Notes under the pieces: model-generated | What the model saw: the letters and a program-made list of their open reading frames with translations, nothing else | The model's database searches: none | Told to the model about the DNA's origin: nothing | DNA from: JBHHUI01 sp965248775 | GTDB lineage: Bacteria > Chloroflexota > Anaerolineae > Anaerolineales > JBHHUI01 | DNA: 64,000 bases | NCBI GenBank assembly: GCA_965248775.1 | Contig: OZ252150.1 | Location: 2,542,001 to 2,606,000 of the forward strand | Direction of reading: 5' to 3' | Part shown: piece by piece, positions 52,385 through 61,165 of the stretch | Layout of the letters: each line of letters begins with the position of its first letter | How positions within the stretch are numbered: the first letter of the stretch is position 1 | Translations under genes and position numbers: made by a program

Positions 52385-54013
52385 TCAGATGCGGCTCAGA
52401 CGAGCAAAGAAGTCGCTATCCTCCCCAGTAAACAGGTAGCCAGCAATCTCTTCTCGAACCACAGCGGTTTCATTAAGTTGACCCATGTAAATATGTACGG
52501 CTTCTTCTATGAGATCCCTCGCGATTGTGTCGGCAAGCACAGCCCGCTCTGGGTCCGGTGTGAAGCGCAGCTCATCAAGCGCCGCATCCACCTCAGGACT
52601 AGCATAGTTCGAGAAGTTCCCATATCCCTCTGAGTCATTCGTGAGGAACATGGCGTACCATGGATCCGCCACCCATGGAATCCCGGTGCCCAACCACATT
52701 TCCAACTCTCGCGCGAACAATTTCTCGGAAAAGGCGCTCAGCGTTGACTGTTGAATTTCAATGTCAACGCCGATCTTGGCGAAGTTTTCCTGAAACAGCT
52801 CTGCCATTTGGGGCCAGCGAGGCACGCTGTCAGAGATGTGCAGTGTCGTGCTAAAACCATCCGAATAACCGGCCTCAGCTAACAGGGAGCGGGCCTTATC
52901 CAAGTCCTCCGAGTAGGTCCAAGCATCTGCCTGGTACCCCGGGATACCTTTCTCCAATGGCCCGTACTCAGCTTGTGCGAATCCATAGTACACCTCATCC
53001 AGGATCCGCTCATATGGCACCGCATAGGATAGAGCCTGACGCACTAGCTTGTTATCGAACGGCTCCACGGCATGATTCAGTCCCAAGTTGTCGAGGAACA
53101 GACCCGGGGCGGAAATTACACGCAACCCCTCCTGGCCTTGCATTTCTTCCACTAACCGGAGCGGCAAGCCGAGAGCCATGTCAACATCGCCTTGCTGTAG
53201 GAGGAGCGCTCTCTGTTCTGCCGCTGGTACTATCTTGAAGGTCAACGGTGCTAGTCCCGGTTCAGGATGCTCCGGATTAGGAGACATGATAAGCTCGCGA
53301 CCCACTGTGTATTCGTCCAACACATAGGGCCCTAATCCGGGTGGGTTCTGCTTACAAAACTCAATACCCCATGGATCGTCGCTCGGCGAGTTGGCTTGCA
53401 CCAGCTTCGAATCGTAAATACATACACTGACCATCCCGAGGACTCTAGTTATCAGTGGGTCAGGAGTGGGCAGAGTTACCACCAATGTACGGTCATCCAC
53501 TACCTGAAGTTGGTCCATGCTCGTAATTGAACCAACGCCCAACTCGAATGCACCCAGCCCTTGCGTGCCGATCATGCGCTCGAAGGAATACGTCACATCC
53601 TCCATTGTGAACGAGTTGCCACTTGGGAACTTTATATCCTTGTCCCTCAAGACAAACGTGATTGTCTTGCCGTCATCCGAGACTGTGAAACTTTCAGCCA
53701 GATAAGGCTCGACTGTCGTCCGGTCAAACCGAAACAATCCGTCACCCTCGGGATTGACTTTGAAACGGGTAAGGAAAGAACTTAGATGACGGTTGACGGT
53801 GAAGGTCATCTTTTCCGCACCGCCGTCTGGATCCAAACCTTCGGGATCAGTTGGCACGGCAATTATCAAAGGACGGTCGGCTCCTCCACCACCAAGACCG
53901 AGCTGCGCGCAAGCGGCCAAGATGGGACTTAATGCCCAACCTGCAGCACCGAACCCTGCTATTCTCATGAACTCACGACGGCTATACCCTGTAAAAGACA
54001 CGCGGCGTTTCAT
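52385..54013 (-). CDS. Family 5 extracellular substrate-binding protein (DppA-like), Tat-exported lipoprotein
   Basis: A 542-residue solute-binding protein of the peptide/nickel ABC family. Seen: the twin-arginine motif SRREFMRIAG (11-20), a hydrophobic segment, and a lipobox LAAC with Cys35. The mature domain carries VEPYLAESFTVSDDGKTITFVLRDKDIKFPSG, the classical signature, and the C-terminal lobe (SYAVPYERILDEVYYG, DKARSLLAEAGYSDGF). Tat export of a peptide-binding protein is unusual but common in Chloroflexota and Actinobacteria. It is the first gene of the long minus-strand operon that ends with the Dpp permeases and ATPases. Confidence 0.92.
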   Translation of the reverse strand: MKRRVSFTGYSRREFMRIAGFGAAGWALSPILAACAQLGLGGGGADRPLIIAVPTDPEGLDPDGGAEKMTFTVNRHLSSFLTRFKVNPEGDGLFRFDRTTVEPYLAESFTVSDDGKTITFVLRDKDIKFPSGNSFTMEDVTYSFERMIGTQGLGAFELGVGSITSMDQLQVVDDRTLVVTLPTPDPLITRVLGMVSVCIYDSKLVQANSPSDDPWGIEFCKQNPPGLGPYVLDEYTVGRELIMSPNPEHPEPGLAPLTFKIVPAAEQRALLLQQGDVDMALGLPLRLVEEMQGQEGLRVISAPGLFLDNLGLNHAVEPFDNKLVRQALSYAVPYERILDEVYYGFAQAEYGPLEKGIPGYQADAWTYSEDLDKARSLLAEAGYSDGFSTTLHISDSVPRWPQMAELFQENFAKIGVDIEIQQSTLSAFSEKLFARELEMWLGTGIPWVADPWYAMFLTNDSEGYGNFSNYASPEVDAALDELRFTPDPERAVLADTIARDLIEEAVHIYMGQLNETAVVREEIAGYLFTGEDSDFFARLSRI

Positions 54014-54143
54014 TTTTCTCTCCTTATTTCTCGGATACTAAAATTGTCGCATCCAAATAACGCTCAGTAGCGCGTGAGGTTGCGCCCATTTTGCTGAACT
54101 ATGATCAGGTCGCCCTCAACAGTAGACAGACGAATTGGTGGTA

Positions 54144-54283
54144 TCAATGTAGCGATTCAATTATGGGCTCCTCCACGGCGAACGGGCGATGGGACGCGGT
54201 CGGCTGTGCTTCCAGGGCTTGCACTTTCTGAGCCTCGCAGGCAGTCAAAATGATGGCTGCCTGCCCGGAATGCGCCTGAGTCC
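54144..54283 (-). pseudogene. Possible C-terminal fragment of an unidentified gene
   Basis: In the 349-base gap upstream of the substrate-binding protein, an open minus-strand frame of about 46 codons ends GQAAIILTACEAQKVQAL then FAVEEPIIESLH and a TGA at 54146-54144. Codon use looks real and it resembles the tail of a Gfo/Idh/MocA-type oxidoreductase, but this is weak. The rest of the gap holds nothing I can support. Confidence 0.25.
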
Positions 54284-54343
54284 TATTAGAATAGCATAGG
54301 ATAGATCATATATCAAATATCAAACTCGCGTATTCACTCACGT

Positions 54344-54395
54344 AAAATGTTACCGAGGGACAATGGTTCACTCAAATGAAAATGTTACCGAGGGA
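54344..54395. repeat. Two 17-base direct repeats before a transposase remnant
   Basis: AAAATGTTACCGAGGGA occurs at 54344-54360 and again at 54379-54395, just before the transposase start. Paired short repeats at the end of an element are typical transposase-binding sites. Confidence 0.6.
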
Positions 54396-54398
54396 ACC

Positions 54399-55007
54399 AT
54401 GTCCGCCGAAGAGAAAATGAGCATTGATGAGCGTCGCAAATACCCGCGCAAGATGAAAAAACGCTACCAGCAAGCCAGCCGCCAGGCACGGAGCCAGTTG
54501 CTGGATGAGATGGAAACGGTCACCGAGTTGCACCGCACCCTTGTCGCACCCGCCAGGGTCGTGAAGAGCCTGGTGCGTTTGCTGCGGAGCGACCCGGAAC
54601 GCAAAACCCGCCGCAGCCAGCGCGGGCGTACTTACGGGCTTGCAGTCCACAACGCCGTGCGCGTGATCGCTGAGAGTTGCGATTACATCTGCGCCGAGCG
54701 CTTGCAACCCAACCTGGTCTGACTGGCCGCACATCTGGCAGAACACCGCGAACTGGAGACCAGTCCCGCACTGCTGGAGCAACTGGAGCGTGTCAGTGTT
54801 TCGACGGTTCGCCGCATCCAGCGCCGGCTTGAGCAGGACCAGCCGCGCCTGCCGCGCACACCTGTCCTGGCGGACGGTGCCAGGGAAGGCCCCGAGCGCG
54901 CCAACCGCGTCGCGAAAGACATCCCGATGCAACGCATCCCGTGGGACGTGCAGCAGCCCGGTCACTTCGCCCAGCCACCCAGATACCGTGTTGAAAGTCA
55001 CCGATGA
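54399..55007 (+). pseudogene. Transposase (integrase-catalytic-type) with an internal stop, truncated
   Basis: The frame from ATG 54399 reads MSAEEKMSIDERRKYPRKMK and QRGRTYGLAVHNAVRVIAES up to a TGA at 54720-54722. It then continues in the same frame with LAAHLAEHRELETSPALLEQLERVS and IPMQRIPWDVQQPGHF before ending at 55005-55007. The TGA replaces what is probably a tryptophan codon (TGG). The retroviral-type catalytic core expected after the last motif is missing. Remainder to about 55200 shows nothing I can support. Confidence 0.7.
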
Positions 55008-55199
55008 ATTAGCTTGTCAAGCCCCGTCCGAATATTCCACGAAATTGATGATCTCTACGGCCTGATAGGGAATCCCCTCCCTACCCCTGGCCGATTCGTT
55101 GTTTTCCCAGGTTAATAATGGCGTCGTATCGAGTTGTCGTCGTCCAGGTCTATGGATTCGCGACCAGGGCGATGTTGTCAGCGCACCGGTGCGGGCGCC

Positions 55200-56364
55200 G
55201 GTGCGGTCTAAACTATCTCCGCCTCAGGAAGCCGTACCGGGCGTCGGCCGTACTCGAAGTGGGTCAACTCACGCCCCAGCGCGAGCCGATCCAACTCCTG
55301 GCGTACAAAACCAGCCCGTGAAAGGCCTTGGCTACGCGCTACCCCATAGCGCGTGCCCCAGGTCAGCAGGCTGCGGGCGACCCAGTGCAGTCCACACTGG
55401 ACTGTGCGGCAACGATTGCCTTCTGCTTGCCGATGCGCTGCGCGAGCCGTTCGTAATGCGCCTTCCAGGTGGCGTCGTGCCAGACTGCGGCCCAGGCCGC
55501 CTCGACCATCACAGCACGCAGCTCGCGGCGTCCCTGCTTGGTGATGCCACCGGTTCGGTAGCGCTGCCCGCTGGCGTGCACGCGAGCACCCATACCAGCA
55601 TAGCCGACAAGTTTCTTCGCGCTTGGAAAACGCGTGATATCTCCAACGGCTCCTAGCACTGTCATGGCGGACTGCATACCGAGACCCGGGAGTTGCACCA
55701 GGAAAGCCACTTGTTCCCTCCAGGGCGGGCTCACGCTCAAATGCGCCAATTCGGCTTCGGCCGCCTTGATAAGTTCCGTCAGCTGGTCAATGAGCAGCAG
55801 TTCCTGGCGTACCCGCAGTTGCTCTGAGCCGGCGAGCGGCAGCTCTTGCAACCAGTCGCGATTCGCGACGGCGGTTAGGCGCTTATCCGGCAGAATGAGA
55901 TGATGGTGTTGCAGCAGACTCTGTAGACGGTTCTTCGCCATGGAGCGTTGCTCTACCAGCCGCTTGCGATGGTTCACCAGTGCGCGCAATTCACGTACCG
56001 GACGCGGCGGGACCCAGACTTCTGGGAGCAGGTTGGCGGCCAGCAAGTGCGCTAGCGTGAGCGTGTCGCGTTTGTCGATCTTGACCATAGAAGCGGCGAT
56101 CAGCTTCACATGATATGGATGGGCAACCGCAAGGCGCCCGACAATCGGTTCCAACAAGTCGTGCACATACCAGGCGTGCGTGGAGGCTTCCAGGGCGACT
56201 GCGTCGGTCGGGCGCAGGTGTTTCTGTGCCCAGCCTTCGAACTCGACCAGCGCGACCCGCCGCGGCGGCAGGGTCGTTTCCTGGCTTGCGTCCACGCCGC
56301 CCACCATCACATAGGCTTTGTGGACATCCAGCCCCACATAGCGCGTAATCACTTCATCCGTCAT
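55200..56364 (-). pseudogene. IS110-family transposase with a disrupted C terminus
   Basis: From ATG 56364 the frame reads YVGLDVHKAYVMVGGVDA (RuvC-like DEDD domain), VALEASTHAWYV, KIDKRDTLTLAHLL, and a C-terminal transposase_20 domain (LPGLGMQSAMTVLGAVGDITRFPSAKKLVGYAGMG). The frame changes after KQKAIVA: a palindromic 25-30 base piece around 55381-55400 (CCAGTG...CACTGG) lies exactly at the break. The normal C-terminal sequence (GTRYG, RSQGLSRAGFVRQELDRL) continues in another frame to about 55200. Confidence 0.72.
55382..55400. repeat. Short palindromic insert (CCAGTG / CACTGG) in the IS110 remnant
   Basis: A perfect 6-base stem with a 7-base loop at the frame break of the IS110-type gene. 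The same CCAGT/ACTGG core occurs in palindromes at 58639, 58667 and 59872, all within decayed transposase sequence. Confidence 0.5.
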
Positions 56365-56689
56365 CGAATTCCCCTTTCTACGTACATGGCCTCCAGGCCG
56401 TGAGGTTCGGCGGGACGTGTCATTGGGGGCACCGTGCGTTGCATACACCGATGCGAGCTTGGCCGTGCTGACCTTCTCAAGTGAACCAATCGGGCGGGCG
56501 GCACCAAACAAGAGGACGAGCTTGACCACAAGTGGTCTTCTCAGACTTTCTTCGGGCCAGCCCCGACACCACACGCCCCCGCGGCATTCCCGCCCAGTTC
56601 ACCAACTGATACGAGAATAGCAGCTGACACGTCCCGCCATATCATTCGCCTCCCTACGCAAATGTTGGGAGAACGTGATTACATGTTAA

Positions 56690-58162
56690 CTCGAGTGTTG
56701 TGATTTGAGTGATCTTAGGGCATATTCGGCAGATGCAACTTCCCATCGTAAAACCGGCTCCCATCGTATCAGAGCACAGCGCCAGCTTTCGCGGGGTGTT
56801 TGAAAACCGCTGTCAGTTCCGGCATTTCGAGAATTATCTAACCGGACTGCTTGTGTTGAAGAACAAGTCGATGGCGAACATGACGCGCTGCCTGTTGGAT
56901 AGCGCTGACAAGACCAACCTGTCGCGCTTCTTGTCGGAAGCGAACTGGGATGCCGCGGAACTGAACCAGGAACGCATTGCATACTTATTCCAGCAAACCA
57001 AGCGCCAGGGCGCCCGCAAATCGATGCTGGCCATCGATGATACTTTGTGCGAGCACGTCGGCAGTCTGTTCGAATACATTGACCAACATTACAACCACGG
57101 CAACCACATGTATCCGCTAGCGCACAATCTGGTCACCGGCCACTACATCAGCGGCGCGGTTCGCTTTCCGGCCGACTGGCGACTGTACCGGCGCTACGAA
57201 GAAGTCACCGACTGGGAAGCGTTCGTCAAGAAACTGTTGCCCGACGCTACGATCCCGAAAACCAAGAAGGAGCGTAATCGCTTCAAACGTCAAGTCGCAC
57301 CCACCTTGCTGGCCGACCCAGAGTTCCGGGCTCTGGACGAATCTTTTCAGACCAAGATTTCGCTGGCGGCTGAACTGGTCAAGGCGGCGCTGGCGCACGA
57401 TTTGCCCTTTGAAACGGTGCTGTTCGACGCCTGGTACCTGGCACCCGAATTGCTCGAAGTTCTCAGTGCGCATGGCAAGCACTGGATCAGCCTGCTGAAA
57501 AACAACCGCAACCTTATCACCAACAGCTTTGTGCTCCAGGATGCTTCCGGCGAACGCATGCGCTTTGATGGTCCGCACATCAAGGTGCAGGACCTAGTGC
57601 CGCTTATCCCACCTTCCGCTTTCAAACCGATGCAAGTGGGCGAGCAGACCTACTACTGCTTCAGCAAGAATGTACGCATCCCGACTTTGGGGAAGGTACG
57701 GCTGGTCATCAGCTTTGCCAAGCCTGATTTAACCGGCACCTATGCCGTGCTGGTCAGCAGCCATCTCAGTTGGGATGCCAAGAAGATCATCGCAACCTAT
57801 CTGCTCCGTTGGCCGATTGAGACCTTTTATCAAGACGCCAAACAGAACCTGGGGCTCCACGAATATCGCATGCGCTCGGCCGCCGCCATTCATAAGCACT
57901 GGTCACTGGTCTTCGTGGCCTATTCGTTCCTGCACCTGCACTGTTTGCCCACATCGCGTCGTGACAAGGTCTGCGCGCCCATCCAATCCATCGGGCAGGT
58001 TATTCGCCAACAAAGCCAGCAGCTAATCGAAGCATTGATCTTGCAGGCTCACGGCTCTCTGTCTGACGGTACTGACGAGCAACAAGTCTTCTCGTACTTA
58101 TTCGCCAAGCAGGCTTACTCTTTGGCTGCTTGAGCCTTTTCACTCAAATCACAACACTCGAG
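56690..58162 (+). mobile_element. IS701-like insertion sequence with ATGTTAA target duplication
   Basis: A 1473-base element bounded by CTCGAGTGTTGTGATTTGAG (56690) and its inverted complement (ending 58162). It is flanked by ATGTTAA at 56683-56689 and 58163-58169, a 7-base direct repeat (one base of uncertainty from the border). It is a useful intact reference for the decayed relative at 59140. Confidence 0.85.
56709..58133 (+). CDS. IS701-type DDE transposase
   Basis: An apparently intact 474-residue transposase (ATG 56709; the ATG at 56733 is also possible). Seen: LLVLKNKSMANMTRCLLDSADKTNLSRFL, the first catalytic Asp in SMLAIDDTLCEHVG, the second in VLFDAWYLAPELLEVL and the glutamate block RWPIETFYQDAKQNLGLHEY. 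These are features of the DDE_5/IS701 group. Perfect ends and an open frame suggest recent insertion into older IS debris. Confidence 0.9.
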   Translation: MILGHIRQMQLPIVKPAPIVSEHSASFRGVFENRCQFRHFENYLTGLLVLKNKSMANMTRCLLDSADKTNLSRFLSEANWDAAELNQERIAYLFQQTKRQGARKSMLAIDDTLCEHVGSLFEYIDQHYNHGNHMYPLAHNLVTGHYISGAVRFPADWRLYRRYEEVTDWEAFVKKLLPDATIPKTKKERNRFKRQVAPTLLADPEFRALDESFQTKISLAAELVKAALAHDLPFETVLFDAWYLAPELLEVLSAHGKHWISLLKNNRNLITNSFVLQDASGERMRFDGPHIKVQDLVPLIPPSAFKPMQVGEQTYYCFSKNVRIPTLGKVRLVISFAKPDLTGTYAVLVSSHLSWDAKKIIATYLLRWPIETFYQDAKQNLGLHEYRMRSAAAIHKHWSLVFVAYSFLHLHCLPTSRRDKVCAPIQSIGQVIRQQSQQLIEALILQAHGSLSDGTDEQQVFSYLFAKQAYSLAA

Positions 58163-58163
58163 A

Positions 58164-58894
58164 TGTTAACAAGAGGCGATCTGTGCTGCGGGCACCCAGT
58201 CATCACGATGCCGTCTGCACGTGACGGTGTGAATGCACTGGGTCACCCAGCCACGGCTGGACGTGGTGACGCTCGCCAGCGACAACACCTGCACTGCGTT
58301 CGGCGCAAGTGTAGCCCGAATGATTGTCATACCCGTCTGTCCCGTGACGTCACTGATAACATTGTTCAGTTGGACGTTCATCAAATGGAGTGCCTTTTGC
58401 ATGTGCTGGATATGCGCTCCGATAGCGGTTCAGGTTCTCACGCTGTCGGACATAAGCCCGCAAGGCAACGAAGTCTTCTGGGGGCCGAAATAACCCTTTT
58501 AACAGCCCGTAAGTCTGCAATTGTTGGATCCACTGACAATCTAGATAGTCACTTTTGCGTCCAGTGACATTCTTCAAATGCCGAGCATTGATTAGATTGA
58601 CCTCAAAGCCGCCCAGTTCGAGGATTTCGTAAATCGGTACCCAGTACCGAACGAACTGGGTCGGTTCCCAGTCACGAATGCACTGGGTCGTGATGCAACT
58701 CCACTGTAAAGGTTTTGCCCGTCCTGCCCAGCCGGGCCAGGGAAGACTCGCACCGATTTGGTATCGCGTCCTTCTGGCACACAGGCCCAGATTTCTTCTG
58801 AGCCGATAAACAACCCAGCAGCATTTAGATTAATCTGCTCCAGACTGTCGAGCTTGATTAGTTTTGGGTTGTTTTTCTTGCGACGCTTTTTCAT
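58164..58894 (-). pseudogene. Decayed second IS110-family transposase with internal losses
   Basis: From ATG 58894 the frame reads MKKRRKKNNPKLIKLDSLEQ, then IGSEEIWACVPEGRDTKSVRVF. It is interrupted by palindromic sequence, resumes at YWVPIYEILELGGFEV, then NVTGRKSDYLDCQWIQQLQTYGLLKG, and in another frame MQKALHLMNVQLNNVISDVTGQTG. A typical IS110/IS1111 N-terminal half can be assembled from three pieces, with deletions and inserts between them. The C-terminal half is missing. Confidence 0.72.
58639..58687. repeat. Two adjacent short palindromes (ACCCAGT / ACTGGGT) inside the decayed IS110 gene
   Basis: ACCCAGT 58639-58645 pairs with ACTGGGT 58655-58661, and CCCAGT 58667-58672 pairs with ACTGGG 58682-58687. 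They fall between two blocks that are adjacent in related transposases, so they look inserted. Confidence 0.5.
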
Positions 58895-59139
58895 GATCTG
58901 AGTAGCCTCTTTGGCATGCGAAGATCGGTGTGACACTCAGACCCAACGATTTATGCTTGGATACGTAGGCTACCAAACGGGGTCCCCAGAGGGCCACCAC
59001 TGAACAAATCACCAATCGTTGGAACCATGCTAGACATAGGGCTATGAAAGCACCAAGGAGAATACGGTCTTAACTGTCTGAGAGCCTACTATCAATATAC
59101 CCCTTCTTTGCATGCACTCAGGTTTCTTCCAGAAAGAAG

Positions 59140-60024
59140 TTTGCATTGCAAACTGGAACGCTAGACATTGAACTGGTCGAAGCAGCACTAACACATGAAC
59201 TGCCCTTTGAAACGATGCTGTTCGACGCCTGGTATCTGGCGCCGGAACTGCTCGAAGTTCTCAGTGCGCATGGCAAGCACTGGATCAGCCTGCTGAAAAC
59301 TAACCGCAATATCATCACCAACAGCTTCGTACTAGAGGATGCTGCCGGCGAGCGTATCCACATTGCGGGCCCGCACATCAAGGTGCAGGACCTGGTGCCG
59401 CTTATCCCGCCTGCTGCTTTCAAACCGGTGCAGGCAGGCGAACAGACCTACTACTGCTTCAGCAAGAATGTGCGCCTCCCGACTCTGGGAAAGGTGCGCT
59501 TGGTCATCAGCTTCGCCAACTCCGAGTTGACGGGCACCTGTGTCGTGCTGGTCAGCAGCCATCTCAGTTGGGATCCCCGCAAGCTCATCGAAACCTATCT
59601 GCTCCGCTGGCCGATTGAGACCTTTTACCAGGATGCCAAACAGCGCCTGGGGCTCCACGTCCAACCGCCGTGGCTGGGTGTGTTCAGCCGCCGCCGTTCA
59701 AAAACACTGGTCGCTGGTCTTCGTGGCCTATTCGTTCCTGCACCTGCACTGCTTGCCAGCATCACCTCGGCACAAGGTCTGCGCGCCCATCCAATCCATC
59801 GGGCAAGTCATCACGATGCTGGCGCACGCGACAAGCGTTCGACAACAATCGCAACAGGCTGATAGCCGCGTCCAGTCGTACGCGACTGGGAAGCGTTGAT
59901 CTTGCAGGCTCATGGCTAATTGTCCAGTGGTCTCGAGGCGCAACAGGTCTTCTCAAATTTATTCGCGAAACAAGCCATCTCTTTGGCTGCTTGAACCCAT
60001 TTCATTCAGATCACAACATTCGAG
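59140..60024 (+). pseudogene. Decayed IS701-like element with several short inserts
   Basis: The 3' half of a relative of the IS701-like element at 56690. It reads LVEAALTHELPFETMLFDAWYLAPELL through RWPIETFYQDAKQRLGLH and then shifts frame. Its right end (60002-60024) is a degraded copy of the terminal repeat. Compared with the intact copy it has a replacement at 59659-59686 (28 bases for 18), an insert of about 27 bases near 59811-59837 and one of about 25 bases at 59868-59891. The 5' half is missing. The stretch 58895-59139 holds no gene I can support. Confidence 0.78.
59872..59889. repeat. Short palindromic insert (CCAGTCG-TACG-CGACTGG)
   Basis: A perfect 7-base stem with a TACG loop that lies in the insert of the decayed IS701-like gene, where the intact relative has only three bases. 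Confidence 0.6.
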
Positions 60025-60122
60025 CATCAAATATAATTTGGGATATTTCGCAGCCCACGGGTCATTTCACGAAGGATCGCCAGCTATGGTAGACTCGAAG
60101 ATCGAGAGGGTCGATAATATGA

Positions 60123-60290
60123 ATCCATCCCTTCCCGAGTGAAGGCACGGGCGTGGAAATTGTCCCGGAAGGTGAAATTGATAGCCGCACGATTGAAGAG
60201 AGCCGAACTGGTTTGACTACGCAAAGGATGATGGATAAATTTCGTCGCGTAATCCGCGAGGCCGTCACGCAGGACAAGCCTGTTGACTAA
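60123..60290 (+). pseudogene. C-terminal fragment of an unidentified gene
   Basis: An open frame of about 55 codons reads VEIVPEGEIDSRTIEESRTG and LTTQRMMDKFRRVIREAV before TAA 60288-60290. The codon pattern looks coding, and its stop overlaps the TTG start of the CoA-transferase by eight bases, as in a normal operon. Upstream it is cut by the IS debris, possibly with a frameshift near 60135 joining MVDSKIERVDNMNPSLPE. Family not recognised. Confidence 0.4.
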
Positions 60291-61165
60291 CCCAACGAGC
60301 AACAGACCACTGGACGGTGTCCGGGTGCTCGCCCTGACACAGGTGCTCGCCGGCCCATATAGTTCGCTACTGCTAGCCGATATGGGCGCGGATGTCATCA
60401 AGATCGAACGTCCGCCTACTGGAGATCCGGCGCGCCAGTTTCCACCGCTCGTCGGTGGCGAGAGCGCTTATTTCCTGAGCGTCAATCGTAACAAACGCAG
60501 CCTGGTTCTAGACCTACGACAGCCAGCTGGCCAGCAGGTGTTCTTCGACTTAGTTCAACACGCTGACGTAGTGCTGGAAAATTTCCGGCCGGGCGTTGCT
60601 ACGCGCCTTGGCTTCGACTATCCGAAAATTGCCGAGCACAACCCGCGCGTCATTGGTTGCTCGATCTCCGCTTTCGGGCCAGATGGCCCCTATCGCACAC
60701 GACCGGCGTTCGATCTGGTCGTGCAGGCGATGAGCGGTGTCATGAGTGTGACCGGGGAACCTGGCCGTCCGCCTGTGCGCATGGGGCTGCCGATAGGCGA
60801 TCTCAGCAGTGGTGTATTTGCCGCACTTGGGATCCTGGCAGCATTGTTTGAACGCGAGCGTACCGGACGCGGACGACTGGTAGACGTGGCCATGCTCGAC
60901 AGCATGATCGGCCTGCTAACGTATCTGGCCAGCAACTACTTCGCCACTGGAAGTGAACCCGCGCCCGTCGGTTCTGCCCATCACAACATTGTGCCGTATC
61001 AGGCGTTTGAAACGGCCGATGGTTATCTCGTCGTTGCCGTGCTGATCGAAACATTTTGGGAGAAATTCTGCAAGGCGATGGAATTGGAATATCTGATCAA
61101 CGATCCCCGGTTTGGTTCCAACACCGACCGAGTGAAGAACAAGGAGGCGTTGATTCCGCTCCTAG
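60283..61165 (+). pseudogene. Family III CoA-transferase truncated by IS1182 copy B
   Basis: From TTG 60283, about 294 residues of a CaiB/BaiF-type CoA-transferase. Seen: GVRVLALTQVLAGPYSSLLLADMGADVIKIE, SVNRNKRSLVLDLR, VVLENFRPG and the catalytic Asp173 in LPIGDLSSGVFAALGIL. The IS enters after IPLL. If the IS is removed in thought, a TAG follows within two codons, so the last 80-100 residues were lost as well. It is a paralogue of the intact enzyme at 7134. Confidence 0.85.

Noticed and set aside
54344..54395. Two 17-base repeats as a start of a CRISPR array
   Set aside because: Only two copies with an 18-base spacing, directly before a transposase start; no further units and no cas genes.
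54720..54722. In-frame TGA in the transposase remnant read as selenocysteine
   Set aside because: The position matches a tryptophan in relatives, no redox motif surrounds it, and the gene is otherwise truncated; a TGG to TGA mutation is simpler.
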